A stretch of DNA of 6,084 nt from Deltaproteobacteria bacterium (lineage in GTDB: Bacteria; Desulfobacterota_B; Binatia; Binatales; Binataceae): positions 1 through 6,084 of the forward strand of contig JAKAVX010000177.1 in NCBI GenBank assembly GCA_021827465.1, given 5' to 3'. The notes below the pieces were generated by a model, which made no database searches, was not told the origin of the DNA, and saw only the letters and a program-made list of their open reading frames with translations. Both the position numbers and the translations under genes were made by a program. Below are positions 1 through 6,084 of the stretch, in pieces. Every line of letters begins with the position of its first letter. Within the stretch, counting starts at the first letter, position 1.

Positions 1-1
1 C

Positions 2-784
2 AAGCATCCCAAGCCCGAAAATCCCCGCAACGAACAGGTAGGTCGTTCCCGCGAATCCCATCAGGGTCGGCAGCGCTCCGACCGCGATCAGTATGATGCT
101 CGCGGCGATGATGACCGGGTTTTCGAGCGCGCGCCCGTTGCGCGGCTCGGGCAGCAGCCGGATCCCTGCGCGCTCGTAGTCGTCGCGATAGAGCTTCGCG
201 ATCGCGAGCGAATGGGGCAATTGCCAGAGAAACATTATCCCGAAGAGCACCCACGGCTCGGCGTTGAGACTTCCCCGCGAGGCGGCCCATCCCGCAACGG
301 GAGGCAGCGCGCCGGGAATCGCGCCGACCAGATTGCACATCCAGGAGACGCGTTTCAGCGGCGTGTAGGCGGCGAGGTAAATCGTGGTTATCGAGGCGGT
401 GACCGCGGCTGCCAGCCAGTTGACCGTCAGCAGCAGATAGACGAGCCCGCCCGCGCCCGCGATCAGCCCGAAGCATAGCGCCTCGGACGGGCGCAGGCGT
501 CCGTCGGGCAGCGGGCGATAGCGCGTGCGATTCATGCACGCGTCGGACTCGCGTTCGATATACTGGTTGAGGGCAAGCGTGCCGCCCGAAGCGAGCGCGG
601 TGCCTATCATCAGATTGAGCGCGACCGCAAGATCGAAGGACCCGGCCGCGCCCAAGTAAAAGCCGGCCAGCGTGGTCACCAGGACCATCGAGGTAACCCG
701 CGGCTTGGTCAGCTCAAGATAACCGCCGAGGCGATTGCGGGAGAGTTCGGCCCGCGATTCGATTGCTATCTCGCGCGCGTTCAT
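2..784 (-). CDS. ctaB: Heme O synthase (protoheme IX farnesyltransferase), 3' end missing
   Basis: A UbiA-family integral membrane prenyltransferase that adds a farnesyl group to heme B to make heme O, the precursor of heme A for cytochrome oxidase. 261 codons are visible from the ATG at 784; the C-terminus lies beyond the left edge, and relatives suggest a few tens of residues are missing. The first Asp-rich site is present at residues 73-93 (NQYIERESDACM, then NRTRYRPLP), with Glu77 where many homologues have the first Asp; D81, R86 and R90 are kept. The second signature spans residues 140-168 (YTPLKR, then N151, PGALPP and GWAA), and the loop QLPHSLAIA...DDYERAGIRLLPE spans 188-213. Several hydrophobic helices alternate with these loops. 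The start codon overlaps the ctaA stop as ATGA, with AAGG seven bases upstream as ribosome site inside the ctaA end, indicating translational coupling. Family assignment is firm. Confidence 0.96.
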   Translation of the reverse strand, partial: MNAREIAIESRAELSRNRLGGYLELTKPRVTSMVLVTTLAGFYLGAAGSFDLAVALNLMIGTALASGGTLALNQYIERESDACMNRTRYRPLPDGRLRPSEALCFGLIAGAGGLVYLLLTVNWLAAAVTASITTIYLAAYTPLKRVSWMCNLVGAIPGALPPVAGWAASRGSLNAEPWVLFGIMFLWQLPHSLAIAKLYRDDYERAGIRLLPEPRNGRALENPVIIAASIILIAVGALPTLMGFAGTTYLFVAGIFGLGML

Positions 785-1782
785 ACCGTGACCTTGCGCT
801 CGAAAGTGCCGCCCACCCGCTCGCGCGAAGCGGGTTCCGGCACCCTGCGCGGCCGGCCGTAGAGCCGAAACGCGCGGATCGTCATCGCGACGCTGGCGGC
901 GAGCACCCCCGCGCCGACCGCAACGTGCGCCGAGGCGGGAATCGCCGCCCCGTCAGTCCATACCGTCATCAGCCCGAGCAGGATCTGGAGCCCGAGCAGC
1001 AGCACCAGTCCCTCGGCAAGCCGCACGAGCCTCGGCTGATCGAGATGCGAGCGGAACACGCGGATCGACGTCCACAGCACGAAAAAGGCGACCGCAATCG
1101 CGCCGCCCAGATGCGCGTAGTCGGAGATCATCGCCTCGCTCACCGCGCGCGGAACCGCCGGCCCCGCGAAAATCGGAAAGTCCTTTATCGCAATCGCGTC
1201 GTTTACGAAGCGCACCACCGAGCCGATCACGATCTGGCAGTAGACGACCACCGTGGTGATCACGCTGAGCGTCGTCAGCGGAACCTGGTGCGGCGGTTCC
1301 TTAAGATGCGGCGCGTCCTCGAACCACGCGCTGGTAAAAATCGCAAGCCCAACCGCCGTGCAGAAGAAGATGATGGCGGTGCTGGTATGCGCCATCGCAA
1401 TCGGCAGCGGAATCCCGAGCAGCACCGTCAGCCCGCCGAGGATCGCCTGGGCTACTACCAGTCCGAAGGCCGCGATCGCGGTGTTGCGCACTATCTGCCG
1501 CCCCTCAGTCATCAGCGCCCACAGCATCATCGTGAGCGTCAGGACAACGACGACCCCGGCGACGACCCGATGGGCGTACTCGTACCTGACTCCGCCGACC
1601 AGCGGCGGTATCAGTTTGCCCCACGCGAGCGGCCAGGTCGGCACCGATAACCCCGACCCGGTCGACATCACCAACGCGCCCACGAAGAGCAGAAAAAAAG
1701 TGACGCACGCCAAAAGCACCGCAAAGCGATGCATCGCGGGCGCCGTCGACGGCTTGGACAAAGGCTCGTTTTCCACTTCCAA
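781..1782 (-). CDS. ctaA: Heme A synthase (COX15/CtaA family)
   Basis: A multi-helix membrane protein that oxidises the C8 methyl of heme O to a formyl group, giving heme A. The 333-residue frame shows about eight hydrophobic segments (near 20-40, 72-91, 100-122, 128-150, 170-192, 222-243, 253-273, 283-303) in the two-fold repeat typical of the family. The four conserved heme-ligand histidines are visible: H71 (EYAHR), H132 (AMAHTS), H224 (DYAHLGG) and H286 (ASAHVAV). The signature GALVMSTGSGLSVPTWPL lies at 35-52, and QAILGGLTVL and QILLGLMTVW mark the repeated halves. The first extracytoplasmic loop has no cysteine, unlike the Bacillus-type enzyme with its Cys pair. The start is uncertain: the frame opens at a TTG (1782) without a clear ribosome site, while an in-frame ATG at 1734 (residue 17) would still begin just before helix 1. 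It overlaps ctaB by four bases, so the two form one operon. Confidence 0.96.
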   Translation of the reverse strand: MEVENEPLSKPSTAPAMHRFAVLLACVTFFLLFVGALVMSTGSGLSVPTWPLAWGKLIPPLVGGVRYEYAHRVVAGVVVVLTLTMMLWALMTEGRQIVRNTAIAAFGLVVAQAILGGLTVLLGIPLPIAMAHTSTAIIFFCTAVGLAIFTSAWFEDAPHLKEPPHQVPLTTLSVITTVVVYCQIVIGSVVRFVNDAIAIKDFPIFAGPAVPRAVSEAMISDYAHLGGAIAVAFFVLWTSIRVFRSHLDQPRLVRLAEGLVLLLGLQILLGLMTVWTDGAAIPASAHVAVGAGVLAASVAMTIRAFRLYGRPRRVPEPASRERVGGTFERKVTV

Positions 1783-2008
1783 GACTCAGATCATCCGAAA
1801 ATACGTGCGGATACGCATCAGGCTCCGCCCGTCGCGCGCCCGGGCCGGGCCAGGGCGCAAGGCAGACCGGTAACTTACTCGCAAGCGGCTCGATTTACCA
1901 AGCTTTTGCTGCGATGGCAATCGGCGCGATCCGCGCGGATATCGTTCCGGCTGAGCCGCGCTGCAAGGGCGGTCGCAACCGGCGGCCCAGCCGAGCCGAT
2001 CGATATCA

Positions 2009-2039
2009 GTGACAAGACATTAATCTGTTGCGCCAAAAT
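2009..2039 (+). promoter_or_regulatory. Candidate sigma-70-like promoter for the acyl-CoA synthetase gene
   Basis: GTGACA at 2009-2014 matches the -35 consensus in five of six positions, and CAAAAT at 2034-2039 matches the -10 consensus in four of six. The spacer of 19 bases is longer than ideal. This lies in the only A+T-richer stretch of the intergenic region, about 100 bases before the start codon. An alternative -10, TAATCT at 2021-2026, lacks a good partner. This is a visual match only. Confidence 0.25.
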
Positions 2040-2056
2040 AAGGAAGTTTTGCGCAA
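2028..2056. promoter_or_regulatory. Imperfect dyad with TTGCGC arms, operator-like
   Basis: TTGCGC-C-AAAA (2028-2038) pairs with TTTT-GCGCAA (2047-2056) around an eight-base centre, with one unpaired C. The same bases can be read as two same-orientation copies of a near-palindrome, TTGCGCCAA at 2028 and TTGCGCAA at 2049, whose starts are 21 bases apart, about two helical turns. It overlaps the candidate -10 and the likely transcription start, the usual position for a repressor site. No regulator gene is visible in the window, and TTGCGC is not rare in DNA of this composition, so an operator role is inference. Confidence 0.35.
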
Positions 2057-2100
2057 GGGGTTATCGGGCTTTGCCTGCCCGGTTTGCGTCGCGCTCGGAT

Positions 2101-2130
2101 TCCGCTACAACTCGCCTTGAGTTGGCGGAG
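2101..2130 (+). promoter_or_regulatory. Ribosome binding site inside a leader hairpin of the acyl-CoA synthetase gene
   Basis: GGCGGAG at 2124-2130 sits seven bases before the ATG at 2138 and is the best ribosome site near this gene; it decides the start. It lies in the 3' arm of an inverted repeat: TCCGC (2101-2105), two unpaired bases, CAACTC (2108-2113), a five-base loop, then GAGTTG (2119-2124) and GCGGA (2125-2129). That gives eleven base pairs with a two-base bulge. If it forms in the mRNA, it would hide most of the ribosome site. The ribosome site itself is well supported; a regulatory role for the hairpin is inferred. Confidence 0.6.
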
Positions 2131-2137
2131 AAACTTT

Positions 2138-3976
2138 ATGACATCCGGGTCCAATCCTGACACCCTATCGAGCGCCGCCGAGCGCGCCAGGTCGTCGTTC
2201 GCCACGCTTTCCGAAGCCTTCGACTACCAGGCGCGCAAGTACGGCTCGCGCACCTTCCTAAGGCAAAAGCGCGACAAGGTCTGGCGCGACTTTTCCTGGA
2301 GCGCGATTGCCGAAGGGGCGGCGAAACTGCGCGCCGGGCTCCTGCGCTTCGGAATCAAGCCGGGTGACCGGGTTGCGATCCTCGCCGACAACTCGCCCGA
2401 GTGGGTGATCGTCGACCAGGCCGCGCTCGGACTGGGCGCAGTCGTGGTTCCGCTCTACACCACCAGCTCCGCCGACGAAACGCGCCACGTAATCAACGAT
2501 TCCGGCGCGCGCGTGGTCGCAGCGAGCGGCGATGAACTGGTCAAAAAGCTGCTCGGCTTCGGAAGCTCGATTCCGGGAGTCGAGTCGATTATCGCGATCC
2601 ATCCGGGAGCGTCGGCGCGCGAGCGCTCGTTTGGAACGGCGCCCGTGATGACGCTGGAATCGGCCAGCGCCGCAGAGCCCGCTCCGGTCGCCACCGGCAA
2701 ACGCGACGACCTCGCCACGTTCATCTACACCTCGGGCACGACCGGCGACTCCAAGGGCGTGATGCTCACGCACGGGAACATCCTGTCCAACGCGGCAGAC
2801 TCGATCGAGGTGCTGGGCCTGAACGAGACCGACTCGACCCTTTCGTTCCTGCCGGTGGCGCATTCGTTCGAGCGCACCGGCGGCTATTACGCGGTCGCGC
2901 TCGCGGGCGGAACGATTTGCTACGCCGAAGGACTGGCGCAGGTCGCCGGCAACTTGCTGGAGACCAATCCTACCGTGGTGCTGGTGGTGCCGCGGCTTCT
3001 CGAAGTGATACACACGCGCGTCAGGCGCATGGTCGAGGCCGGTTCGCCGCTGCGGCGCCGGCTGTTCGAAGCGGCGTTCGGCGCGGGAATGCGCGCGACC
3101 GAATATCGCCTTCGCGGAGAGCCGCTTCCGGTGACCCTTGCGGCGCAGATGGCGCTGTATCGAAAGCTCGTCTTCCATCGCATCCGCGCGATCTTCGGCA
3201 CCGGCCTTCGCTACCTGGTCTCGGGCGGCGCGCCGCTCTCGCCGGATATCTTCCGCTTCTTCGCCGCCGCCGAAGTTCCGCTGGTCGAGGGTTACGGGCT
3301 CACCGAGGCCGCGCCGGTCGTTTCGGTCAACCTGCTCGGCGGCGGGACCAGGATCGGAACCGTCGGGCGCGCGCTTCCAAGCGTCAAGGTCAAAACTGCG
3401 CCCGACGGCGAGCTGCTGGTGTACGGGCCGAACGTGATGAAGGGATATTTCCGGCTCGATCACGACACCCGCGAGGCGATCGATTCCCAGGGATGGCTTC
3501 ACACGGGCGACATGGCCGAAATCGATCCCGAGGGTTTCATCCGGATCACCGATCGCAAGAAGGAAATCATCGTGCTCTCGGGCGGCAAGAACATCTCGCC
3601 CGCCAAACTCGAGAACAAGCTCGTCGGCGATTCCTTTATCGCGCAGGCGTGCGTGGTCGGCGACCGAAGAAAGCATCTGGCGGCGCTTCTGGTGCCGAAC
3701 CTGGAAAACCTGCACGACTTTCTCAAAGAGAACGGACTTCAGGGCAAGCCGGTCGAGGAAATCGCGCGTTCGCAGCAATTGCGCGCGCTCTTCCAGGCGC
3801 GCCTGCGCGAGCTTAACAAGCATCTCTCCGACGTCGAGGCGATCGTCGGCTTCTCGATCGTCTCCGAGCCGTTCACGCAGGAAAACGGCGAGCTTACGCC
3901 GACGCTCAAGCTCAGGCGCAAGATAGTCCAGGCGCATTACCGCGATCGGATCGAAGCGATGTACGGCGGCGACTGA
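2138..3976 (+). CDS. Long-chain fatty-acid--CoA ligase (AMP-forming acyl-CoA synthetase)
   Basis: A 612-residue adenylate-forming enzyme that activates a fatty acid with ATP to an acyl-AMP and transfers it to CoA, feeding beta-oxidation or lipid synthesis. All core motifs are visible: the P-loop YTSGTTG at 197-203 running to K206; LPVAHSFERTGG, typical of the long-chain branch; VSGGAPLSPDIF; YGLTE at 386-390; GWLHTGD with the ribose-binding Asp at 458; DRKKEII from 472; and the C-terminal catalytic lysine K591 in LTPTLKLRRK. Length and the FER motif fit the FadD15-like/eukaryotic-type long-chain group of about 600 residues. The frame is open upstream to a TTG at 2084, but GGCGGAG seven bases before the ATG at 2138 favours that start. 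There is no signal peptide, so it is probably cytosolic or peripheral at the membrane. Guanine deaminase follows after 19 bases on the same strand. Family is certain; chain-length preference cannot be read from sequence alone. Confidence 0.95.
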   Translation: MTSGSNPDTLSSAAERARSSFATLSEAFDYQARKYGSRTFLRQKRDKVWRDFSWSAIAEGAAKLRAGLLRFGIKPGDRVAILADNSPEWVIVDQAALGLGAVVVPLYTTSSADETRHVINDSGARVVAASGDELVKKLLGFGSSIPGVESIIAIHPGASARERSFGTAPVMTLESASAAEPAPVATGKRDDLATFIYTSGTTGDSKGVMLTHGNILSNAADSIEVLGLNETDSTLSFLPVAHSFERTGGYYAVALAGGTICYAEGLAQVAGNLLETNPTVVLVVPRLLEVIHTRVRRMVEAGSPLRRRLFEAAFGAGMRATEYRLRGEPLPVTLAAQMALYRKLVFHRIRAIFGTGLRYLVSGGAPLSPDIFRFFAAAEVPLVEGYGLTEAAPVVSVNLLGGGTRIGTVGRALPSVKVKTAPDGELLVYGPNVMKGYFRLDHDTREAIDSQGWLHTGDMAEIDPEGFIRITDRKKEIIVLSGGKNISPAKLENKLVGDSFIAQACVVGDRRKHLAALLVPNLENLHDFLKENGLQGKPVEEIARSQQLRALFQARLRELNKHLSDVEAIVGFSIVSEPFTQENGELTPTLKLRRKIVQAHYRDRIEAMYGGD

Positions 3977-3995
3977 CGCCCGCGCGATAGCTCCC

Positions 3996-5336
3996 GTGAG
4001 CGAACGCCTCGGCAAAGCTTCATCGTGCGCATGCGAATCGATCGTCCGCGCGACGATCCTGAATCCGATCGCGCCCGAGCGTTTCGAGTTCGTAAAAGAT
4101 GGAGCGCTCGCGATAGGCGGCGGCGGAACGATCCTCGCCGTCGGCGAGTACCGCCCGATACTTCGCGCTTATCGCGGCGCGAAAGTCGTCGACCTGACGA
4201 GCCGGCTCGTGATTCCCGGCTTCGTCGACACGCACACGCATCTGCCGCAGTATCCGGTCGCCGGACTTCACGGCAAGCAACTGCTCGACTGGCTCGATTC
4301 GTTCATCTACCCGGCGGAACGAAACTTCACGCCCCGCGCGGCGGCGCGCCTTGCGCCGGTTTTCTTCGCGCGGCTCCTATCCTGCGGCGTCACGACGGCG
4401 GCGGTTTACTGCTCGGTGCGGAAGGAGAGCACGCGGATTGCGTTCCGCGCGGCAAAGCGCTCGGGAATTCGCGCGATAATCGGCAAGGCGATGATGGATC
4501 GGAACGTGCCGCGCTTCCTCTGCGAAACCACCGACGGCTCGCTTCGCGCGAGCGAGGAGTTGTGCCGTGAATGGAACGGCGCGGAGCGCGGGCGGCTGAT
4601 GTACGCGTTCACGCCGCGCTTCGCGCCAAGCTGCAGCGCGGTCCTGATGCGCGAGGCGGCGCGGATGGCGCGCGCGAACGGCGTCCATATCCAGACCCAT
4701 CTTGCGGAGAATCGCGCCGAGGTCGAATGGGTGCGAAAGCTCTTTCCGAAAGCCGCAAGCTACGCCCACGTGTACGAAAGCGCGGGGATGCTGACCCCCA
4801 AAACCATTCTCGCCCACTGCATTTATCTCGGTGCGCGCGAGCGCTCGCTAATCGCGCACAACGGATGCGGCGTGGCCCATTGCCCGGCGTCCAACCTGTT
4901 CCTCAAGAGCGGGATGATGCCGCTAAGGGAGATGCTCGATTCGGGCCTCAGGATCGGACTCGGCTCGGACGTCGCGGGCGGACCGACGCTCGACCCGTTC
5001 GCCGCGATGCGCGCCGCGATATACGTCGCGAGCGCGCGCGCGTTCGCATCGGGCGTTCGCGCCCGCGCGCGGGCCATCGATGTGAGCACGGCGTTTTTTC
5101 TTGCGACGATGGGCGGCGCGGCGGCGCTCGGGCTGGAACGCGTGACGGGAAACCTCGCACCGGGGAAGGACGCCGACTTCGTGGTGATTAATCCAGAGGT
5201 ATTCGACGGCGGGCGCGGAGTTTACCCTGAAGTCGATAGCGCGGACGCGATTCTCTCACGGCTGGTGTTCCTTGGCGATGAACGCGCGGTGGAAATGACC
5301 TACGTCCGCGGCCGTCGATGCTATCCGGCTGACTGA
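3996..5336 (+). CDS. guaD: Guanine deaminase (amidohydrolase superfamily)
   Basis: A cytosolic zinc hydrolase that converts guanine to xanthine and ammonia in purine catabolism or salvage. The 446-residue product has the usual family length. Metal ligands are visible in order: HTH (H80, H82) in PGFVDTHTHLPQY, H235 in QTHLAEN, H274 in LAHCIYL and D325 in GLGSDVAGG; E238 is the expected proton-shuttle residue. Features that separate guanine deaminase from other amidohydrolases are present: LLDWLDSFIYPAE (96-108), GKAMMDRNVP (163-172), TPRFAPSCS (206-214) and HCPASNLFLKSG (295-306). An N-terminal beta-sandwich part (about 14-70) and the closing strand segment GNLAPGKDADFVVI complete the fold. 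The start is a GTG at 3996 with no good ribosome site; there is no in-frame ATG before residue 166, and the N-terminus lines up well with relatives. The short gap suggests translation coupled to the upstream acyl-CoA synthetase, a functionally unexpected partner. Confidence 0.94.
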   Translation: MSERLGKASSCACESIVRATILNPIAPERFEFVKDGALAIGGGGTILAVGEYRPILRAYRGAKVVDLTSRLVIPGFVDTHTHLPQYPVAGLHGKQLLDWLDSFIYPAERNFTPRAAARLAPVFFARLLSCGVTTAAVYCSVRKESTRIAFRAAKRSGIRAIIGKAMMDRNVPRFLCETTDGSLRASEELCREWNGAERGRLMYAFTPRFAPSCSAVLMREAARMARANGVHIQTHLAENRAEVEWVRKLFPKAASYAHVYESAGMLTPKTILAHCIYLGARERSLIAHNGCGVAHCPASNLFLKSGMMPLREMLDSGLRIGLGSDVAGGPTLDPFAAMRAAIYVASARAFASGVRARARAIDVSTAFFLATMGGAAALGLERVTGNLAPGKDADFVVINPEVFDGGRGVYPEVDSADAILSRLVFLGDERAVEMTYVRGRRCYPAD

Positions 5337-5410
5337 AGCGAACGCCCGTCGCGATGAGTCGGCCACGTCCGCGCGCCTGACCGCAGGCAACGCCGATCGG
5401 CATCGCGCTC

Positions 5411-5449
5411 TTCAAAAAGCAAAGGCGGACAGCCTTGGGCCGTCCGCCT
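5411..5449 (-). terminator. Intrinsic terminator downstream of greA
   Basis: An eight-base perfect stem (AGGCGGAC at 5423-5430 with GTCCGCCT at 5442-5449) is extended, after one A/C mismatch, by GCC/GGC around a TTG loop. Read on the minus strand, the stem is followed by TTTGCTTTTTG, a U-rich tract. On the plus strand there is no T run after the stem. It therefore ends greA transcripts, about 40 bases past the greA stop. No comparable terminator for guanine deaminase was seen; GCCTG/CAGGC at 5375-5388 is a short hairpin without a T tract. Confidence 0.85.
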
Positions 5450-5490
5450 CGATTCGCACATATCATTTCGCGAGCGGGTGGATTCCCGCT

Positions 5491-5994
5491 CTACTCGGTT
5501 TTTGCGCCGCCGTTTTCCTGAGCGAGCAGTTCGTGGATGGTGACGAGCTTCTTGATCACGTAGGAGCGCCGCCCCTTCGGCGTCTGCACCTCGATATCGT
5601 CGTCCGCGCCCTTGCCAATCAGCGAGCGTCCGAGCGGCGAGGACAGCGAGATGCGGTTCTGCGCGCCGTCGACTTCCTCGGGGACGACGATTTCGTACCC
5701 GCTGATCACGCCCTCGTCGAGGTCTTCGAGCTCGACCCTGCTTCCAAGCCCCACGGTTTCGCGCGGAATCGAGTCGAGATTGATCGTCGAGAGTTCCGCG
5801 ACCCGCGCCTCGAGGTTGTTCAGCCGCGCCCGCAGGAATTCCTGGCGCTGCTTCGCCATCGCCCACTCCGCGTTCTCCGAGAGGTCGCCATGGGCGCGCG
5901 CGCGCTCCAGTTCCTTGGGCAATTCGACGGTGAGTTCGCGCTTGAGATTCTCCATCTCCTTGCGCAAGCGCTTGACTACCGGAAGTTCAACCAT
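5491..5994 (-). CDS. greA: Transcription elongation factor GreA
   Basis: A 167-residue factor that enters the RNA polymerase secondary channel and stimulates cleavage of backtracked RNA so that elongation can resume. Residues 1-75 form the antiparallel coiled coil, with the signature ERARAHGDLSENAEW at 30-44; D37 and E40 correspond to the acidic tip residues that hold the catalytic Mg. The remainder is the FKBP-like domain, with VGLGSRVELEDL, SSPLGRSLIGKGADDDIEV and the closing TPKGRRSYVIKKL. Length is close to the family's usual 155-165, with a short extra tail ending GGAKTE. The start is the ATG at 5994: an in-frame stop lies just upstream at 6013-6015, leaving no alternative further out. 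GGTGG about 12 bases before the ATG is a poorly spaced ribosome site. It converges with guanine deaminase and has its own terminator. Confidence 0.97.
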   Translation of the reverse strand: MVELPVVKRLRKEMENLKRELTVELPKELERARAHGDLSENAEWAMAKQRQEFLRARLNNLEARVAELSTINLDSIPRETVGLGSRVELEDLDEGVISGYEIVVPEEVDGAQNRISLSSPLGRSLIGKGADDDIEVQTPKGRRSYVIKKLVTIHELLAQENGGAKTE

Positions 5995-6021
5995 AACCGC
6001 TTCGTCCCACCTTCAAAAAGA

Positions 6022-6051
6022 ATATCACATCCCGCCGGCGTCAGTCGGCAA
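6022..6051 (-). promoter_or_regulatory. Weak candidate promoter for greA
   Basis: On the minus strand, TTGCCG (6051-6046) and TGATAT (6027-6022) are separated by 18 bases and lie just before the greA leader. The -35 match is fair and the -10 match weak; an overlapping TATTCT at 6024-6019 would need an over-long spacer of 21 bases. If an upstream minus-strand gene ends at 6041, greA may instead be read through from it. Only a visual match. Confidence 0.2.
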
Positions 6052-6084
6052 CGATCGAGGTAAGGCTTCGGTTGACGCCGACAA

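Larger units (their letters stand above)
1783..2137. other. Divergent intergenic region between ctaA and the acyl-CoA synthetase gene
   Basis: About 355 bases separate two divergently transcribed genes, so promoters for both should lie here. The ctaA-proximal half is very GC-rich. It holds a GC dyad (GCGCCC at 1836-1841 with GGGCGC at 1853-1858) that would fold in the ctaA leader, and a perfect 12-base palindrome ATCCGCGCGGAT at 1929-1940. From about 2010 the base composition becomes richer in A and T, and a run of three inverted repeats (2028-2056, 2065-2081, 2101-2129) leads to the start of the synthetase gene. Open frames crossing this region have no recognisable protein features, so I see no gene here. 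I could not identify a convincing ctaA promoter. Confidence 0.8.

Noticed and set aside
763..1650. 295-codon plus-strand open frame opposite ctaA
   Set aside because: Low-complexity Arg/His/Pro-rich translation, antisense to a heme A synthase with intact histidine ligands; a composition artefact.
1929..1940. Perfect 12-base palindrome ATCCGCGCGGAT in the divergent region
   Set aside because: Short, not extended by flanking bases and not near a recognisable promoter element; expected by chance at this base composition, so not called as an operator.
2084..2137. Upstream TTG start for the acyl-CoA synthetase, adding 18 residues
   Set aside because: The added residues are basic and atypical, there is no ribosome site before the TTG, and GGCGGAG is ideally placed for the ATG at 2138.
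2258..4015. 585-codon open frame on the minus strand opposite the acyl-CoA synthetase
   Set aside because: Its translation is Arg/Asp/His-rich with no domain or membrane pattern, as expected when a GC-rich gene is read antisense. The plus strand encodes a complete enzyme with all motifs.
5061..5074. Perfect 14-base palindrome GCCCGCGCGCGGGC
   Set aside because: Lies inside guanine deaminase where the protein reads Arg-Ala-Arg-Ala; explained by GC-rich codons for that run.
5375..5388. Short GCCTG/CAGGC hairpin after guanine deaminase as a terminator
   Set aside because: Only five base pairs and no T tract on the plus strand.
5321..5866. 181-codon minus-strand frame overlapping greA in another frame
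   Set aside because: Arg/Gly/Ala-rich, no features, and runs through the greA terminator; greA itself is unambiguous.

Overview
This is a high-GC (over 60% by eye) bacterial chromosomal segment with five genes: a ctaA-ctaB pair on the minus strand (ctaB runs off the left edge), a long-chain acyl-CoA synthetase and a guanine deaminase in tandem on the plus strand, and greA on the minus strand near the right edge. Heme A biosynthesis points to an aerobic bacterium with an aa3-type (or other heme-A) terminal oxidase. The arginine/alanine-rich codon use, strong G/C preference at third positions and occasional TTG/GTG starts fit GC-rich Proteobacteria-like or Acidobacteria-like lineages. The window alone does not fix the phylum.

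Layout, left to right. Positions 2-784 (minus): ctaB, heme O synthase, with its 3' end missing. Positions 781-1782 (minus): ctaA, heme A synthase, overlapping ctaB by the four bases ATGA, so the two consecutive steps heme B to heme O to heme A are translationally coupled. Positions 1783-2137: a divergent non-coding region of about 355 bases. Its half nearest the synthetase holds an A+T-richer stretch, a repeated TTGCGC motif forming an imperfect dyad, and a hairpin that covers the ribosome binding site of the next gene. Positions 2138-3976 (plus): AMP-forming long-chain fatty-acid CoA ligase. Positions 3996-5336 (plus): guanine deaminase, 19 bases downstream and probably cotranscribed. Positions 5337-5490: a convergent gap carrying an intrinsic terminator oriented for greA. 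Positions 5491-5994 (minus): greA, transcript cleavage factor. Positions 5995-6084: greA upstream region, perhaps including the last codons of another minus-strand gene.

The enzymes belong to well-known families with their catalytic motifs intact. I see no mobile element, CRISPR array, tRNA or rRNA, toxin-antitoxin or defence cassette, and nothing that looks like an undescribed multi-gene system. The observations most worth a second look are the structured leader of the acyl-CoA synthetase (dyad plus ribosome-site hairpin), the unusual pairing of fatty-acid activation with guanine deamination, and the heme A synthase that lacks the usual extracytoplasmic cysteine pair.
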